64,000 bases of DNA from Paraglaciecola sp. L3A3 (GTDB lineage Bacteria > Pseudomonadota > Gammaproteobacteria > Enterobacterales > Alteromonadaceae): contig NZ_CP047023.1 in the NCBI RefSeq assembly GCF_009796765.1, forward strand, positions 4,385,501 through 4,449,500. The letters are read 5' to 3'. The position numbers and the translations under genes were made by a program. Position 1 is the stretch's first letter; each line of letters begins with the position of its first letter. Below the pieces are notes generated by a model that searched no databases, had not been told where the DNA came from, and saw only the letters and a program-made list of their open reading frames with translations. Below are positions 27,660-37,881 of this stretch, in pieces.

Positions 27660-29369
27660 ATGAAATTATATAAAAGACCGTTACTATCCCTAATTTTTTT
27701 TCTAGGAAGCTTTAATAGCTTCGCTGGGCAGTGCATGCTAGAAATAGCATACAAACCCCAACCTTTAAGCATTCAGCTTGAAATAGAAATATCAATCATT
27801 AACGAAAGTACAGAAAAAATCGAAGTAACAAGTCATACTCGAAGGGTGACGAATATAGGCATACGTGACGCCCTGATTAAAGTTCAAGGAGGCAACTCAA
27901 GCCCAGTATGGCATCGTGTTAACCCTGGTGAAATATTCTATGGCCTTGTCGATTTGCAAACAATACGCTGCCTAAATACGCAATCTGCCAAGCGCACCCC
28001 AGCACAAATTGCAGCCGCTCTAGTTGCATCATCGGTTGACTCTCTCTGGGAAAGGGTCATTACCGAATTAAGTAATTTTTCCGGTGAATATGGTGCCGCG
28101 CAAGCATGCTCAAATCAAGGTTACGGTAATGCCTATTCGGGCAGCATAGGTAAGTTTAAAAACTTTACGCCCACAGCCTCCTTCAGTCACATGAACAATT
28201 ACCTTGCTATGCAAGCGGCAAATAAAACCTATTACCAACAATTCAATTTTAATGGACGATACCCAACCACAGAATCACAATATCGCTGTGCAGCAACAGA
28301 GCAATATAAACACTGGGGATTCAACGAAGTGTATTTTGTTAACAGTATCGCTGGTGGAAATTTGATTATTGCAGAAATGAATGACTGGGTACTTATTAGT
28401 GTGCGTGGTACTCAAATGTTCATTGATGCAACCGAAGGCAATAATGACAACGCATTAATTAACTCTATTACCGATCTTCTAGCAAATGGGCCAAGCGCGC
28501 CATTGCCTGCCATGACCTTAATTACAGGTGCAAAGGGAAGAGTGCACAGTGGTTATATGGCAGTCGTTACATCTTTAATGCCACTGATAGGCAATACCCT
28601 TAAAGATATGAATGCAAAAAATAAAAAAATATTTGTTACTGGCCATAGTTTAGGTGCTGCCACTGCAACCGTACTTGCATATAAGATGAAACACGAGGGC
28701 TATAAAATCCAAGCAGCCTACACCTATGCGTCACCTAAAATAGGCGACGCTGAACTTATGGACGATATTGATGACAATTTAAACGTTTATTCTGTAATTA
28801 ATTATCGAGACCCTGTGCCTGACTACCCAACACTCACCAACCATTTAAGCTTTTCACCTCAGCACTATAGTGCGGACGTTTTAATTTATTTAAATAAAAA
28901 TCATACTCCTCGAGAATACAACAGTAGCAATACGGATCTCGAAAAATATTTAAACATACGTGAAGATCAAGGTAATCCTTTACCACTCACTTTCTCTGCA
29001 TCCGAACTAGCGAGAGAATGGCATTTCCATAATGGTAATTTTTACGTGGCTTTTCTTTATAATTATTTTAAAGATCGTACTGTTGATTTAGTCTCAGGTA
29101 CGGACATAAAACCTGACTACCAAAAGCAAGTGTGGTGCCTAGATGGAAAGTCAAACCGGCGAAAATCACAAATCAACTGGCATGACGGCACATACAATTA
29201 CACACAATGGTTTTTAAATGACAGCAATGGCTACCCTGTACAAGAATGTGATGGCGAACCCAAAGACGAACCAATAATTAACACTATCCCCGTTGAAATG
29301 CCTAGTCGCAAGCCCATACAAATTCGCCGCCGTAATGCCATACAAATACAAGGAGGTATTCGCCAATGA
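27660..29369 (+). CDS. Secreted class 3 lipase
   Basis: 569-aa exported alpha/beta hydrolase of the fungal-type lipase (class 3) family. The start at 27660 is preferred over an ATG 27 bases upstream because AAGGAAGAAATA precedes it and a clean signal peptide (LLSLIFFLGSFNSFAG) follows. The nucleophile motif TGHSLGAATA places Ser near residue 330; the catalytic Asp is probably in NYRDPVPDYP near 385 and the His further on, possibly in FSPQHY. The region before the catalytic domain is Cys-containing and of unknown fold. Its stop overlaps the start of the phospholipase-C-like gene (ATGA), so the two products are made together and probably act together on lipids outside the cell or in the periplasm. 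Confidence 0.85.
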   Translation: MKLYKRPLLSLIFFLGSFNSFAGQCMLEIAYKPQPLSIQLEIEISIINESTEKIEVTSHTRRVTNIGIRDALIKVQGGNSSPVWHRVNPGEIFYGLVDLQTIRCLNTQSAKRTPAQIAAALVASSVDSLWERVITELSNFSGEYGAAQACSNQGYGNAYSGSIGKFKNFTPTASFSHMNNYLAMQAANKTYYQQFNFNGRYPTTESQYRCAATEQYKHWGFNEVYFVNSIAGGNLIIAEMNDWVLISVRGTQMFIDATEGNNDNALINSITDLLANGPSAPLPAMTLITGAKGRVHSGYMAVVTSLMPLIGNTLKDMNAKNKKIFVTGHSLGAATATVLAYKMKHEGYKIQAAYTYASPKIGDAELMDDIDDNLNVYSVINYRDPVPDYPTLTNHLSFSPQHYSADVLIYLNKNHTPREYNSSNTDLEKYLNIREDQGNPLPLTFSASELAREWHFHNGNFYVAFLYNYFKDRTVDLVSGTDIKPDYQKQVWCLDGKSNRRKSQINWHDGTYNYTQWFLNDSNGYPVQECDGEPKDEPIINTIPVEMPSRKPIQIRRRNAIQIQGGIRQ

Positions 29370-32053
29370 AAACCTTAGCTATAAGACACGCATACTTCAT
29401 TGTGTTCTTATTTTTATCTATGCCCACTTACGCATTTAAAATTGGCACCCATATTTGGCTTGCTGAACATATTGCTCAAGATGTAATAGACGATGGAGAA
29501 TTACAATTTATAGATATAAACGACAATGAATTCGATAGCATAGAAGTAAATTGGCAACTGGCAGAGTCGATAAAAAAGCATAAGAACATCTTCATTTTTG
29601 GCACACTAGGGCCAGACCTATACCCTGATTTAGTGGCAGGACAAATGACAACCCACCCAGGCCTGCCCTTTGCGCAATTAAATTCACTTGGCCAAGAAAT
29701 TAACTGTACAGATGATGCAAAAAAAGAGTGCGCCAGCCTGCCCAAAGAACTGACTGAAATTATGCGCCTCACCGGCCTTAAATTAACGGGCGACAAATGG
29801 GGATGGCAAACCGATGACTGGTTACGTCATGTGCGCACGCAAGCTTACGCGGTGACACCTAGAGGTCAGCCATCAAAGGAGATCGCCTTTGCTTATGGCT
29901 ATCTACTGCATGCCGCCATGGATACTTGGGCACACAGTTACGTAAATGTAATAACAGGTGACTTATTTTCTTTGTCAGAAAACCAAGCCATCGCAGCCCG
30001 GCATGCAGGTCTAGAAGGATACTGGAATAATTTACACCCACAGCATTATGAGATGTTTAATTCACGCTTCAATCGAAAACCTACACATCAAGAAAGTCTA
30101 ATGTGGTTTGCCGATTTTGGCGCCCCCAAAGAATTTGTACGCAATACTTTAATATTAAATGAAAAAACAGCTTGGCAGCACGCACGCTCAGCAGGTGCTT
30201 TACATATTTGGGCAATGTGGGCTTTCTGGGAAACCGCTAAAAACAGTCAACGAAACTTAGAACCGATTAAAAAACAACTAAACATAAGTATGAATCGAAG
30301 CATCAAGCTTGTTGACGATGCTGAAGCACTTTGGCGAACGGCAGAAGCATCAAAAAAATCAGCCGTAAAAATTTTTACAACGGCCTACAGCAACATGAAA
30401 ACGGCTGAAACAGATATGCAAAACGCTGCGGCGGATTTGGCGAAGCACACAGATAACGTAATGGCTTATATTGCATCTGCCCCCGCTATTAAATACGCCC
30501 TAGCGCAAGCTAACGGTGTGCTCAACCATGTTATTGCTTTGCTGCCTGCGCACATGCAAACGAATTTAAATCATGCACGTAATCAAAAGCTTACCGCGAC
30601 AACAGCATTTAATGTCATGAATACGATATATCAATCTCAAAAATCTAAACGTGACACTGCCATAAACAAAGCAACAAAAGCACTTACCGAGTTTAACTTA
30701 CAAAAGCAAACACTGGCCACACTTACTCAAGCTCGCGACATCAGCTTAAAGCAATTAGACGACGCCTCAAAAACATGGCAAAGAAACATTGAAAACGGCG
30801 TCGATGCCTATATAGCCGCATATGAAGAGGTCGGACGCTCACTATTACGCCCACAAACTAATCGCTTTGAAGTAGGCAGCAGTGCACCTGAAGCATTAAC
30901 GCACTGGGCCAGCTGCTGGATACCCGCTTTTGCACCGACATCAATCAATACACAGTTCATATCGCAAGCATGTCACTCAGGTTTAATAAAATATAGCGAC
31001 TTCAATCAAACATTAACCACGCTTAAACAGAATGTTCTTCTGCCTACCCCATTAAGAAAAACAATCATTGAATTTGACGAGCAAATACACGATCAAATGG
31101 TTCATCACTTACCTCTTATCGGCGAACTTATACGCAAGGCACTACCCAAACTGGACAAAGGCGAGGTGGTACCGTCAAGCGCTGATTTTTTTGCTCGCCT
31201 GTGGGATCACGATATCACTCAGGATGAACTTACCACACTGTATAGCAAAGATAATTCTGAAAAACAGTTACTCACCTTCAATGCAGAAAATAATGAACTG
31301 TTGGAGATCCTTATTAAAGACGGCTTAAAGATACCCAAAGAAGGACATAAAAATAGTTATCAGAGCATGTTCAAATTCACCCCTATACGTAACGCCGTAA
31401 CACTCTCAAAATTAAGTTTATTAACAAGCAATCAATTAAACGGGCTAATTAAGAAAAAAACAAGACGAAAGAATCTATATGATTCAACGCGCGTGAATAA
31501 AGCTTGGCGTGGTGACCCCTACGTGGCAGGTCAACCCGCTGGAGATGTGTTAATTGGAGCTATTCGTAGTATTGACGGCAATCATCAATGGCTATCAGTT
31601 GCGCCAATGCTGCCACGAGATTTACATACAGGGGTTAAAACGATCAAACCCCGTGCGACAGAAAAAGCATGTCGACGCTTTGGTTACCCTCAAAAAAATA
31701 ACTACCCAAACGTGAGAGATTTAAATATAGAAGCTTCGGAAAAGAGCAAAGACTGTTCAAGTTCCGAACAATTTAGTTCTCGCATCGACATTAAACCAAA
31801 TGATGCTCTGGGTGGCTTTCGGATCTGGCAAGATACAAGATTACGCTCAGTGGTATTTAACAAACTATTTAAAGGCCCTATTTCAACGGGTATGTGTGGG
31901 CTGTTAAAAGTACGTTCGAGTAGTGCATCAAAAGAGCAAATATTACAGTATGATATTCAACGGGAAGGTTTAGGCTGCAATAATGAAAACTATCCTGCAG
32001 CACCAGTAAAATCTAATGTGTTACAAAAAACAATGCAAATAATTATGCGCTAG
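29366..32053 (+). CDS. Exported zinc-dependent phospholipase C-like protein
   Basis: 895 aa. A signal peptide ends at TYA near residue 22. Then come FKIGTHIWLAEH, FGTLGPDLYPD near 75 and LLHAAMDTWAHSYV near 190. The HxxxDxxxH pattern, the early His and the Asp are the ligands expected for the zinc-dependent phospholipase C/S1-P1 nuclease fold. Residues about 290-490 are Ala/Lys/Asn-rich and predicted helical or coiled-coil, unusual for the family, and the last 400 residues match nothing I know. It overlaps the lipase gene by four bases (ATGA). Likely cleaves phospholipids or acts as a large cell-surface hydrolase; substrate is unknown. Confidence 0.75.
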   Translation: MKTLAIRHAYFIVFLFLSMPTYAFKIGTHIWLAEHIAQDVIDDGELQFIDINDNEFDSIEVNWQLAESIKKHKNIFIFGTLGPDLYPDLVAGQMTTHPGLPFAQLNSLGQEINCTDDAKKECASLPKELTEIMRLTGLKLTGDKWGWQTDDWLRHVRTQAYAVTPRGQPSKEIAFAYGYLLHAAMDTWAHSYVNVITGDLFSLSENQAIAARHAGLEGYWNNLHPQHYEMFNSRFNRKPTHQESLMWFADFGAPKEFVRNTLILNEKTAWQHARSAGALHIWAMWAFWETAKNSQRNLEPIKKQLNISMNRSIKLVDDAEALWRTAEASKKSAVKIFTTAYSNMKTAETDMQNAAADLAKHTDNVMAYIASAPAIKYALAQANGVLNHVIALLPAHMQTNLNHARNQKLTATTAFNVMNTIYQSQKSKRDTAINKATKALTEFNLQKQTLATLTQARDISLKQLDDASKTWQRNIENGVDAYIAAYEEVGRSLLRPQTNRFEVGSSAPEALTHWASCWIPAFAPTSINTQFISQACHSGLIKYSDFNQTLTTLKQNVLLPTPLRKTIIEFDEQIHDQMVHHLPLIGELIRKALPKLDKGEVVPSSADFFARLWDHDITQDELTTLYSKDNSEKQLLTFNAENNELLEILIKDGLKIPKEGHKNSYQSMFKFTPIRNAVTLSKLSLLTSNQLNGLIKKKTRRKNLYDSTRVNKAWRGDPYVAGQPAGDVLIGAIRSIDGNHQWLSVAPMLPRDLHTGVKTIKPRATEKACRRFGYPQKNNYPNVRDLNIEASEKSKDCSSSEQFSSRIDIKPNDALGGFRIWQDTRLRSVVFNKLFKGPISTGMCGLLKVRSSSASKEQILQYDIQREGLGCNNENYPAAPVKSNVLQKTMQIIMR

Positions 32054-32280
32054 CATTGGTAATTTATAGTCGATTTATCTGTTTGCTTTACTTAAGCATT
32101 TAATATAATTTATTTAATTGTTCAGCTCTAACTATCCCGTTTCCTTTTAAATTCTTAGATATCAGGGTCTGAACAAAGTTAAATCATCCTGAGAATATAT
32201 AGAGATATCCCACTGTAACGAAGCGGTTAGATATCCATAGAATCAATGTATTACATGTCATATCAATAACGGTTACACCT

Positions 32281-32524
32281 AGTCTTTTCGGCAAAGCCAC
32301 ATTTTAGTATCAGTGCAACTCTGTGAGATTTTTTTTGTTTTTGCTATTAAAGGAATGGATTCCGGCTTAAAAGCACACCGGAATGACGGGCTTTGATGTC
32401 GGTAGATGTTCTTGTCTATAAGCTAATATTTTTTGCTGTTTTACTATTTACTGCTAAGTCTGCAGTGTTCTGCCATTCTGGATTACTGCTAAGAACATAC
32501 AGGGATGACGAAATTTGAGGCCAG
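32281..32524. repeat. Dispersed repeat, second copy of 9026-9295
   Basis: Closely parallels 9026-9295 from AGTCTTTTCGGC through the inverted repeat ATTCCGGCTT-N6-CACCGGAAT (32359-32384) to GACGAAATTTGAGG. It lies in the 618-bp gap between the phospholipase-like gene and sbcC. That gap (32054-32671) contains no supported gene; its right part repeats CTCTGTGTCCTCTGTGG-like strings as in the 8.5-9.4 kb block. Confidence 0.75.
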
Positions 32525-32671
32525 ATAAGGCTTTGAACTGTCTACTAACATCTATCTACTGCTTTTATTTTTTCCCCTCCTTGTTCTCTGTGTCCTCTGT
32601 GGTTCAATTTTTTAGTTTTTGGTTTTATCTTTTTAAACTGCCCTACTCTGCTAAGTCTGTTCGACTCTTCT

Positions 32672-35600
32672 TCATTCTACTTTCACGGCAAACACCGGAT
32701 CCAATTCACTCACCCCCAAGCCACTCTTCTTAGTCACTCTTAACTGCGTTGGTATTCGCTCCTTCATCGCCTCAATATGACTGATCACCCCAATCATCTT
32801 GCCCGATGCATTTAGGTTATCCAGCGCATCTAAAGCGATATCCAAAGTCTCGGCATCTAAAGTGCCAAACCCTTCATCTAAAAATAACGAATCAATACTG
32901 GTTTTATGGCTGACCAAATCAGATAAGGCTAAAGCCAGTGCAAGGCTAACCAAGAAACTTTCACCACCCGATAAGGTTTTGGTATCACGCTCTACATCGC
33001 CTTGCCAAGTATCAAGTACGGTAAGGGCTAACCCTTGTTCTTCTTTACGTTTAAGCAAATAACGGCCATGGATGCGGTCGAGTTGTTTGTTAGCCAAATA
33101 CACTAAATTGTCTAAAGTTAAACCTTGGGCAAAGCGGCGAAATTTGTCGCCGCTGGCAGAACCAATTAAACCGTGTAAGTAACTTAGCTCATCGTAATCT
33201 TGTTTTTGTTGTTCTATTTGCTCGAGTAGCGCTTGTTGCCGTGATGTCTCGTTTTGGTCTGCGGCTAATTGGCTGCTAATCCCCCCTTTGCGTTCTACAA
33301 ACAGGTCTTTTTCAGTTTGTTGTTGCTGCAATAACAGCTTCACTTCATCTTGTGGGGTTTGTTGCCATAGAGCAGCTTCATCGATAGCATTAAGCTCTTC
33401 GATCTGGGCACTAGACTGCTCTAACAAAGTGGTAGCGCGCTGTAATTGGCTATCTAAGCTTTGTTTTAAGCTGATTAGCTGGCTGCGCTGCTCTTCGGGC
33501 AGCAACGCTATTTCAAATTCGGCTTGATTAACAAATGGGCTGTTAATGAGTAACGCCTGCCATTTGTCTGTAAGAGTGTTAATTGAAATGTCTAGCTCAG
33601 CTTGTTGTTGGCTTATCGCCTTAATAGCAGCTAATAATTCGCTATCTTGCTGCGCGATTTGTTTGTGTGTGCTAATAGCTAACTGCAGGGTTTGTTCGCT
33701 ATGGTGTAACTCAGTGTTGGCCTTTTCTCTCGCCAGTGCCACTGTCTGCTCGCCAAATAATTGCTGGCGCTGCATAGTAGCTGCATCAAATTGCTGTTGT
33801 AGCGTCGCTGCTTCTAACTGAACGGCTGAGAGTTGCGTTACTAGACTATTTAATTGCTGCTTGTTTGCTGAATTTTCAGCACTTTTAACCGCTATTTGTT
33901 GGCTTAGTTGTTCTTTTTTACGGAGTTTTTCTTGGTAACTTTGCACGTCTTGACGTTTATTTTGTAGCCATTGTTGCAGCTCACTCGTTGGCGGCGCTAT
34001 GTAGCCCAAAGACATAATACTCGTGAATAATGCTGTGCGATTTTTATCAATAGACTCAATAAGTGCTGCGTATTCTTGACTGGTTTTTTGGCTACTTTTT
34101 TGCAACGACAGTAAGTTGTGTTCCAGTAGCTTAAGTTCACCGCTGAGCTTGTCAGTGTCGCGTTGGGTAAGGTTTAATGCTTCTTGGTTGGCTTGGCGCT
34201 CTTTATCTACTTGCTGAAGTTGTTTTAGTTGATTGGATACCTGGTCTAACTGGTTTTTAAGCGCCACTTCAACATTTTGTAAGCTAGGCTGATCGTTAAT
34301 CGCAAAGGTTAGCTGCAGTGTTGCTGCGCTCTGCTGCCATTGGCTGGTTAACTCAGTTTCGAGCGCGCCTAAATCAACTAGGCGAGCTTGTAATTCTACT
34401 GCTCTTACTTTAAATGAATCTAACTTTTCGCGAATAGCTTTACCGTCTTGTTCTAATTGAGCCAACAGAGTTTCAGCTTGTTGTTTTCGGTTCACGGTAT
34501 CGGGGATATCTATCGCCATTGCCGATAATTTAGGATGCTCTGTGGCACCACACAAGGGGCATTCGTCATCTGCTTTAAGTAACTGGCGATATTGCGCTAA
34601 CTGCTCTTCTTGGCTAACTAGTTGCTGTAGATCTTTACAGACTTGTTCTTGCTCTTGGTATTTTTGCACTAAGGTATTGCGCTGGGTAGTGAGCTGGTCT
34701 ACTTGTTGTTGGCTAGTGAGTAATTCATTCTGGCAAACTGTTTTGTCTTTTTCTAATTGACAATATCGACGTTGAATATCTTGGGCTTTATGTAACTCAG
34801 GCCAAAGGCTATTAATATGTGCGGCTTGGTTTTCAAGGGTCGTAATGTCTGACGCTTGGGTTAAGCTTTGATACTGAGTTTCTTTTTCTGCCAACCCGGC
34901 CTGTTGCTGCTTTAAACCTGCCGACAGGTTTTGCCATTGTTGTTGTAATTGTTGTTTAATCTTATTGCTTTCATTGAGCTGGCTATCTATGTCATGAGTT
35001 TGTTGTTGTAGTGTTTGGGCAGTTTGAGTGTCTCGATCAAGTTGTTGTAGTGAGGCATTCCAACCACTAAGTTGTTCACCTACAGCATTGTCTGCTTGAT
35101 GTTCAGTTAAATAACTTTGAGCAAGGCTGTGCTGCTCATTTAAGCCTGTTAACTCAGTGGTTAATAACTGTTGGTTATAGGCCAGTTGCTGCTGTTGTTG
35201 CTGCAATTGGCCAGTGAATTGTTGTTTATCTTTAAGTTTTTCAGACAAGTTGGTTATCTGACTATCTAAAGGTTGTACTTGCTCAGTGATCAATTGCTCT
35301 TGGCTTTGCTGAGCCTGTTTGCTGTTTTTTAATGATTGCTCGGCCAGCGATAACTTGTCGGTTGCGCTGGTTAACTCTATCTGCAACTTTGCTTTTGTTG
35401 CTTGTTGGGCAGCCAATTGTGCATTCGTTTTAGTTTGTTGCTCTGTTCCCTCAACTAGCCGTTGCCAATTGGGGCGAATGCGTTCAGCTGGTTCGCTTTT
35501 TTCAAGCAAACTTAACTTGACTTTAGCATCAGCAATAGCTTGTTGCGCATCGCTATTTAAGACACTGGCTTCTTGTAGATTTTTTTGTGCACTAGTGCGT

Positions 35601-36352
35601 TTATCCCACCAGCTTAAGTGACTTTCATTACTTTTAATTTGCTGCTCGATTGCAGTTTGCTGGTCTTGTAGTTGTGTTAGTTCTATTTGTAAGCCTTGTT
35701 TTTGCTCCGCTGACAATAACTGAAAGGTATTCGCCCCCACTTGTAATTCATTTAACTTTTGTTTAGCGAGGCTATGGTGTTCATGCACCTTTACTGAAAT
35801 CTGTCCATAGATTTCGGTGCCGGTCAGCTCTTCGAGTAGCTCCGCCCTTTTATTTTCGTCGGCATTCAAAAAGGCGGCAAAATTTCCTTGGGATAACATC
35901 ATAGACTTAGTAAAACGGCCAAAGTCTAGGCCAGTGAGTTTTTCTATTTCGTCACTTTTTTGCCTAATTTGCGTAGCTAACACTTTACCTGTGGCCACTT
36001 CGGCTAGTTCAGCATCCGCCGGTTGTAAGTTACCTTCTACCTTACCTCGCGAGCGGCGCATGCTCCAAAAAGCACGATAAGCTGTGCCTTTTACTTCAAA
36101 TTCCACCTCGGATAAACACTCGGTAGTGCCCCGAGTCATAATTTCGTTACTGGAGTTAGTGATTTGCCCTAGCCTTGGGGTTTGATGATAAAGGGCTAAA
36201 CAAATGGCATCAAGCAAAGTGGTTTTACCTGCGCCGGTTGGCCCGGTGATGGCAAACAAGCCGTTTTCGGCAAAAGGTGTTTGAGTAAAGTCAATTTTCC
36301 ATTCACCTTTAAGTGAATTAAGGTTTTTTAATCGTATGCTTAAAATTTTCAT
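32672..36352 (-). CDS. sbcC: Exonuclease subunit SbcC (SMC-like ATPase)
   Basis: 1226-aa ATPase subunit of the SbcCD (Mre11-Rad50-type) nuclease, which opens hairpins and processes DNA ends. Walker A GPTGAGKTTLLDAICL is near residue 38. Two long Gln-rich coiled-coil arms follow, joined by a zinc hook CPLCGATEHP near 600, then the signature LSGGESFLVSLALALALS near 1115 and Walker B SLFLDEGFGTLD near 1150. The protein is about 180 residues longer than the E. coli enzyme, mostly in the coiled coils. It overlaps sbcD by four bases and follows it, the usual gene order. Confidence 0.96.
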   Translation of the reverse strand: MKILSIRLKNLNSLKGEWKIDFTQTPFAENGLFAITGPTGAGKTTLLDAICLALYHQTPRLGQITNSSNEIMTRGTTECLSEVEFEVKGTAYRAFWSMRRSRGKVEGNLQPADAELAEVATGKVLATQIRQKSDEIEKLTGLDFGRFTKSMMLSQGNFAAFLNADENKRAELLEELTGTEIYGQISVKVHEHHSLAKQKLNELQVGANTFQLLSAEQKQGLQIELTQLQDQQTAIEQQIKSNESHLSWWDKRTSAQKNLQEASVLNSDAQQAIADAKVKLSLLEKSEPAERIRPNWQRLVEGTEQQTKTNAQLAAQQATKAKLQIELTSATDKLSLAEQSLKNSKQAQQSQEQLITEQVQPLDSQITNLSEKLKDKQQFTGQLQQQQQQLAYNQQLLTTELTGLNEQHSLAQSYLTEHQADNAVGEQLSGWNASLQQLDRDTQTAQTLQQQTHDIDSQLNESNKIKQQLQQQWQNLSAGLKQQQAGLAEKETQYQSLTQASDITTLENQAAHINSLWPELHKAQDIQRRYCQLEKDKTVCQNELLTSQQQVDQLTTQRNTLVQKYQEQEQVCKDLQQLVSQEEQLAQYRQLLKADDECPLCGATEHPKLSAMAIDIPDTVNRKQQAETLLAQLEQDGKAIREKLDSFKVRAVELQARLVDLGALETELTSQWQQSAATLQLTFAINDQPSLQNVEVALKNQLDQVSNQLKQLQQVDKERQANQEALNLTQRDTDKLSGELKLLEHNLLSLQKSSQKTSQEYAALIESIDKNRTALFTSIMSLGYIAPPTSELQQWLQNKRQDVQSYQEKLRKKEQLSQQIAVKSAENSANKQQLNSLVTQLSAVQLEAATLQQQFDAATMQRQQLFGEQTVALAREKANTELHHSEQTLQLAISTHKQIAQQDSELLAAIKAISQQQAELDISINTLTDKWQALLINSPFVNQAEFEIALLPEEQRSQLISLKQSLDSQLQRATTLLEQSSAQIEELNAIDEAALWQQTPQDEVKLLLQQQQTEKDLFVERKGGISSQLAADQNETSRQQALLEQIEQQKQDYDELSYLHGLIGSASGDKFRRFAQGLTLDNLVYLANKQLDRIHGRYLLKRKEEQGLALTVLDTWQGDVERDTKTLSGGESFLVSLALALALSDLVSHKTSIDSLFLDEGFGTLDAETLDIALDALDNLNASGKMIGVISHIEAMKERIPTQLRVTKKSGLGVSELDPVFAVKVE

Positions 36353-37599
36353 GCATCAGTCTCCTGATGCTCTACCACTGACAATATTTGACTAAAGCGC
36401 TGTCGCACTTGTTGCAGGGTCTGCTGTTGTTCATCGGTTTCAAATGTTTCCATGGCCAAACGTTTTGCGAATACATCTTCGGGAGTTAACTCAGCTAGAG
36501 TTTCACTTTGCATTTGGCTAAGCAATTGCCTGCGCTCATTGCGCGAACGCCTTAGTTGCAACACCTCTACATTTGCCCCTTCGATCATGCTTTGAATACG
36601 CTGCTGCAAGTCAGACAAATAGTCTTGGCTGTCAACTTCTAGGCATAACCAACAAGGTAAATCTGCCGGGTTAGTTTTTAAAGGCTGATGTTTAAATGCC
36701 TGTAACGCGGCTTCTATTGCCGCTAAGTCGCCTTTTATTACTTGCATAGGCTGAAATATTGGCACTTCAAGTGGTTGTAAACTTGTACGCCGTGCTCCGT
36801 CAAATTCCACCAGCATTACTTGTTTAGCTTTACCAAGTTCATCAAAACTCAAAGGGATTGGTGAGCCGCAATAACGAATATGTTCAGACTTGGCTACTAT
36901 TTGCGGTTTATGGATATGCCCTAAGGCAATGTAGTCAGCAGGGGGGAACCCGTCAGCAGCAAAGCCGTCTAAAGTGCCTATGTAAATATCACGTACACTC
37001 TCAGATTGGCTCACCCCTAGCGCGGTCAAATGGCCAGTGGCAATGATAGGTAAATCTAGCCCGCTGTCTTGTTTCTTAGTTAAGGCTATTTGGTAAAGTG
37101 TTTGATAATGCTGTTTGATGGCTTCGCCTAACGCTTGGCGTTTTTGTAATCCGGTTTCACCTGCAACACTTTGCAGTACATCGCGGGCGCGAATAAAAGG
37201 CACGGCACATAAAATAGCGGCCGGTTGACCTTGTTTGTCGGGAATAGTAAACACTTGCTCATCAATAGAGATACCAGTACTAGCCACCACAAAAGTATTC
37301 AAACAAGCGAGGATTTGTTTCGATTCGTTTAGCGTAGACACTGAGTCGTGATTGCCGCCCAGCACCACCAATACACAGTTGAGCTTTTGCATATCCACCA
37401 CAAACTGGTTATACATTTCTCGGGAGTAACTAGGCGGTGTGCCAGTATCAAAAATATCGCCAGCGATAATCACCGCGTCTATTTGCTCGTTTGCAACCTG
37501 CTGTAACAACCAATCAATAAACCCTTGGTGTTCATCCTTGCGGCTTTTAGTGAAGAAACTTTGGCCCAAATGCCAGTCAGAGGTATGCAGTATCTTCAT
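36349..37599 (-). CDS. sbcD: Exonuclease subunit SbcD (Mre11-like)
   Basis: 416-aa metallophosphoesterase, nuclease subunit of SbcCD. Manganese-binding motifs are visible: HTSDWHLGQ at the N-terminus, IIAGDIFDTG near 45, LGGNHDS near 80, ATGHLTALG near 190 and ALGHIHKPQ near 225. The C-terminal capping domain contributes DNA and SbcC contacts. First gene of the sbcDC unit, with a divergent spacer to thiI. Confidence 0.96.
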   Translation of the reverse strand: MKILHTSDWHLGQSFFTKSRKDEHQGFIDWLLQQVANEQIDAVIIAGDIFDTGTPPSYSREMYNQFVVDMQKLNCVLVVLGGNHDSVSTLNESKQILACLNTFVVASTGISIDEQVFTIPDKQGQPAAILCAVPFIRARDVLQSVAGETGLQKRQALGEAIKQHYQTLYQIALTKKQDSGLDLPIIATGHLTALGVSQSESVRDIYIGTLDGFAADGFPPADYIALGHIHKPQIVAKSEHIRYCGSPIPLSFDELGKAKQVMLVEFDGARRTSLQPLEVPIFQPMQVIKGDLAAIEAALQAFKHQPLKTNPADLPCWLCLEVDSQDYLSDLQQRIQSMIEGANVEVLQLRRSRNERRQLLSQMQSETLAELTPEDVFAKRLAMETFETDEQQQTLQQVRQRFSQILSVVEHQETDA

Positions 37600-37810
37600 T
37601 GTGTATTTTCCAAATCCTCAAGCGTCAGCTACCTCTTAAGTGGGTAACTCACTGTATGCAACAAATAATGCTCAGCATTATACTCATGCCACTGACAATT
37701 ATCGAAATTAACCGCATAAATAGCGTGCATTAAAGTAAAGTTTCGGTTTAACTTTTTGCTCAACAAGCTTAACTTGTTATCAAGAGGTATTACCTATACT
37801 CCTATTGCCT

Positions 37811-37838
37811 TTGCATATATTGGGGGGCTCGTTATAAT
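37811..37838 (+). promoter_or_regulatory. Sigma-70 type promoter of thiI
   Basis: TTGCAT, 16-base spacer, TATAAT, ending 43 bases before the thiI start codon. The perfect -10 hexamer within the divergent sbcD-thiI spacer makes this a confident housekeeping promoter call. Confidence 0.7.
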
Positions 37839-37881
37839 CCGCAGCCTTAACTCAGCCGAGCTACCAATAAGTATTAATGTT

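Noticed and set aside
33288..36080. Many Cys/Ser-rich plus-strand frames over sbcC
   Set aside because: Complement of the Gln-rich coiled-coil codons; the composition explains the open frames.
37756..37881. Upstream extension of ThiI
   Set aside because: It would start before the TATAAT promoter and adds residues absent from E. coli ThiI.
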